Source of the DNA: Chaunax sp. Z400
Lineage: Eukaryota; Chordata; Actinopteri; Lophiiformes; Chaunacidae
Direction: 5' to 3'
Assembly: GCA_037577475.1 (NCBI GenBank)
Contig: CM075193.1
Coordinates: 5,464,185-5,528,184, forward strand
Length of the DNA: 64,000 nt
Position 1 is the first letter of the stretch, and each line of letters starts with the position of its first letter. The notes below the pieces were generated by a model, which had not been told where the DNA came from, made no database searches, and saw nothing but the letters and a program-made list of their open reading frames with translations. Made by a program: the position numbers and the translations under genes. Shown piece by piece: positions 61,345-64,000 of this stretch.

Positions 61345-61510
61345 TTTTAAATTCATAAAGAATCAAAATGCACTTCTACAGTTTATGGGACATGTGTACA
61401 TAACGTTTTGTGAAAGAATATTTAAAAAAATTTTGAGTTACAGTTTGTCCTGGAAACCCTCATCAGACACAAATCCCAAATTCTTAAATAGCAAAAGGCA
61501 CCACTTCAGT
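61345..61510 (-). repeat. Inverse copy of the second dispersed repeat family
   Basis: On the minus strand it reads GTGGTGCCTTTTGCTATTTA, then GATGAGGGTTTCC and TTATGTACACATGTCCCAT, the same landmarks as 60990-61180 in opposite orientation. Confidence 0.45.
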
Positions 61511-63129
61511 ACTTAGTTGTTGTGTTTAGGAAGTTTTGTTGAAAAATATTGAATAGTATTTGAGATCTGCTTCGGAAACGAAACCAACCACCAGAATGAG
61601 CGTAAGGCCCACTCGTAACCATGGAAACTAAAAAATAATTGTAATAGAATTACTGCGATCCATTTCTGAAGTACCACATTGTTTCAAGTAAAAGCCGTGC
61701 ATTAAAAATTCTCCTTAAATGAAAGTTTCTAAGTATTATCAGACACAAAAGTTAGTACATGTTGTACATGTTATGCAGAATGCCTCCTATAACTTATGTT
61801 CCCGAAGAAGTTTTATTTTTGAACATGCGACCTGTCTGCCTGGTCTCTCTGCCTGGACTAGCCCACCTCAAACCCCCTGCAGCCAGATGGGTGTCCAATA
61901 ACTGTTTGTCCCATGACATATAGTAAGGGGCAAATGGCAATGTTGAGCCCTGACATATGTTATTAATACCATTTACAAGGTCCTGCTATTAAAAAGAGCA
62001 GCCCTGGTGGAGGTGTCTTCATTTGAAGTTGAAGAGGAAGCATCTCTGTCACTGCCTGCATCCTCTCAGACTTGAGTGGGCAACGGCGTTGACGTGATTA
62101 TTTATGTTCCCTAGTAAAGCAAAGGTATGTCCTGCCCTACTTACACCTTCACCAACCAATGAAAAAGCATTTCTTTAATGTGCTGCAGGCCAGAAATTGT
62201 CTTGTTCTTCCACTCACGAGAAACACTTGGTTGTGGTAATTTTGATGTGCACCCCACCAATTAGGATGCCTGTCATAACCTGGAGTCGTGGGGCTGAATG
62301 ATTCATCCAGAAGTCACTCTTCACATGGAGAGGCTGCAGTCCATGCAAGCATTAAGCTCCAGGATAATCCCAGGCCCTTGAAATAATAATTGCTGCCTGT
62401 CTGCTATCACCAGAATACACATATGGTTGCAGGCATGGTGAAGCAGTGTACAATGTCATGGTAGATCCGTGTCTCAGGCCTGAGTTGGCATTAGACAAGC
62501 GCGGCACCGCAAACAAATGTTGGGTCTTTTTCAGACAGAGCCACACCCTGGGTCATATGAAGTGTGACTACGACATGGAGTCACATCCCAGCATCAGCCA
62601 GATGCAGGAGCAGTGTCTACTTTCCCGGTTTGGTGTTTATGTGGAGGAGATTTAGCGATGGAGGCGGCCTGACTCTGTCTCATGGCAGTCTGGATGTTTG
62701 CCAGATGAGCTCGGCTTGAGGATTGGCTCCTGTTTAATGTCAAAGTCACTTCTAAAACTACATCTGGTATGTGCAGAATTTGACCTTAAGGCCCAGCCAG
62801 ACATGCTGGCTCATTGGAGTTTGATTGGCACATCAGTGGTTACCCAGTAGTCTGGAAGTCTGCAAAAATGACAATGCTCAGAGGTGAAATGAAGAGCTGG
62901 GCCTTCATGGATGTGTTCCAGTTAGCTCTTGTTCTTATTAATAACATTCAGAGGGCTGTGGAAAACCACTTCTACTCATGAGGTAGGGGGACCTCTTGAA
63001 AGTACTTGTCTGATCTCCATCTTTACAACAATCTTCTGGTTGATTTTCTCACTTTTTCACTTCTCTTTTTTCTTCTTCGTCGTGTCCGTACACGTTTGCC
63101 TTGCCTTGCTTGAATTGTAGCTACACTGC

Positions 63130-63297
63130 CCTCAACCATTTGCGGTGGTATTGCTCCGTTTCATCCGTCTCGTCTGTTTTCGTAAGCTCTCCGAAAACGT
63201 GTCCGATTATGTACGGAATGAACGCAGAAGACGTTCGGGAGGCTCCGTCCATCTCCGTCTTTAACATAGAGCATAAATGGGCCTTTTACTCTAAGTA
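63130..63297. mobile_element. Possible CpG-rich MITE remnant
   Basis: A segment much richer in CpG than its surroundings ends AGAGCATAAATGGGCCTTTT. Its start (GGTGGTATTGCTCCGTTT) is a weak inverse match to that end. The ending resembles GCATAAA..GCCTTT-type ends of fish non-autonomous DNA elements that I know from memory. Boundaries and class are uncertain. Confidence 0.35.
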
Positions 63298-64000
63298 ATA
63301 CATGAGAGAATCCTACAAGAATGCACTGTCCTCCTTTAACGTGTCTTGTCAAATCGTCATCACTCTACTAATAGACATTTCTACACGTATGACACCTGTG
63401 AATGGTTCTCTTGACTATTATTAACATGGTATAGGTTCAAGAGGAGTCTGAAAGCACATCAAGTTACGGTTCGTCAAGCCCTGGCTCATCAATATATATG
63501 GTGGAGATGGAATTCCATTCATAACTACGATCAGGAAGGGCATTTTTGCCCCCTACAACCGACAGAGTGACTCCATCAGTCAAGCATATGCTGACGAGGG
63601 GGCTGCTGCCACACTGTCTCAACGCTGATTTACACAGAGCCTCCCCTTACCACCTGACGTAGTCTAAAGGAGGCAACTCCATAAGCCTGCCAGCTCATTG
63701 TGCTGTCATATTTAACCTCCATTATACACTTAACCTCTACCTTTAAGCATTTAGTGGAGATGAGGGGCGCTCATGGCTATAACCGTCCCTTCGCTCTGGG
63801 GGAGCTGTTTGTTTTCATGAGTCCATATCCACACAAATAAGGTGCTGGAAAGAATGAGATTCATGTTACCATGACTTACTCATGATTGCTATTTTGAATA
63901 TGAAAGCGGCACATAGGAGCCGCAGCCCTGAGTAGCTGGGGGGGGGGGGTTACACCTGTTAGGAAACACGCACAGGAAATTTTGCAGAAACGTTGTCATC

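Larger units (their letters stand above)
60288..64000 (+). other. sorbs1: sorbs1 intron sequence to the right edge
   Basis: I found no exon continuing the frame, and in particular no match to the WDYTPG or SH3 exons. The stretch contains the inverted repeat pair above, a CpG-rich MITE-like segment at 63130-63297 and a G run at 63939-63948. Confidence 0.6.

Noticed and set aside
62446..62655. Candidate further sorbs1 exon after an acceptor-like TTTTTCAG at 62528-62535
   Set aside because: Phase 0 from the previous exon hits a stop quickly, there is no donor in the open frame, and no SORBS similarity.

Overview
The window is nuclear DNA from a ray-finned fish, most likely a percomorph-type teleost. 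The signs are intron-split vertebrate genes with GT-AG junctions, AT-rich introns, very long microsatellites ((GT)69, (AT)40, (CA)n, (CTAT)n), and interspersed repeats that I recognise from memory as common in teleost genomes. There is no bacterial operon, phage, plasmid or CRISPR content. Three protein-coding genes are supported by exon-by-exon reconstruction with consistent reading phases.

(1) Left edge, minus strand: fam204a, five coding exons between 3492 and 6713 (179 codons). The conserved C-terminal exon is not in the window, so the gene runs off the left side. Its promoter lies around 6714-6960. (2) 6961-29027: about 22 kb of intergenic DNA with no supported gene. It holds microsatellites, a tRNA-derived SINE nested in an older repeat, and other repeat fragments. 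(3) 29206-37065, plus strand: pik3ap1 (BCAP), complete in 17 coding exons and 855 codons, with TIR, DBB and ankyrin regions, three YxxM motifs for PI3-kinase p85, a coiled coil and a proline-rich tail. A polyadenylation signal is at 37471. (4) 38821-38988: GC-rich promoter and probable non-coding first exon of sorbs1 (CAP/ponsin). (5) 38989-49020: a long intron region in which the true start codon of sorbs1 is unresolved. (6) 49021-60287: thirteen sorbs1 coding exons (379 codons), including the SoHo region. The SH3 exons must lie beyond the right edge.

The layout is fam204a and pik3ap1 divergent, with pik3ap1 and sorbs1 in tandem. The two plus-strand genes both encode adaptor proteins: BCAP links receptor and Toll-like signalling to PI3-kinase, and sorbs1 links the actin cytoskeleton, focal adhesions and insulin signalling. 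Nothing in the sequence shows that they act together. I found no novel multi-gene system. The most interesting points are cis-regulatory and splicing-related: a (GT)69 tract that ends seven bases before a symmetric sorbs1 exon with no pyrimidine tract; a stop-free, in-frame 99-nt intron with a weak donor in pik3ap1; and an exon whose skipping would create an immediate stop codon inside the PI3K-binding part of pik3ap1.
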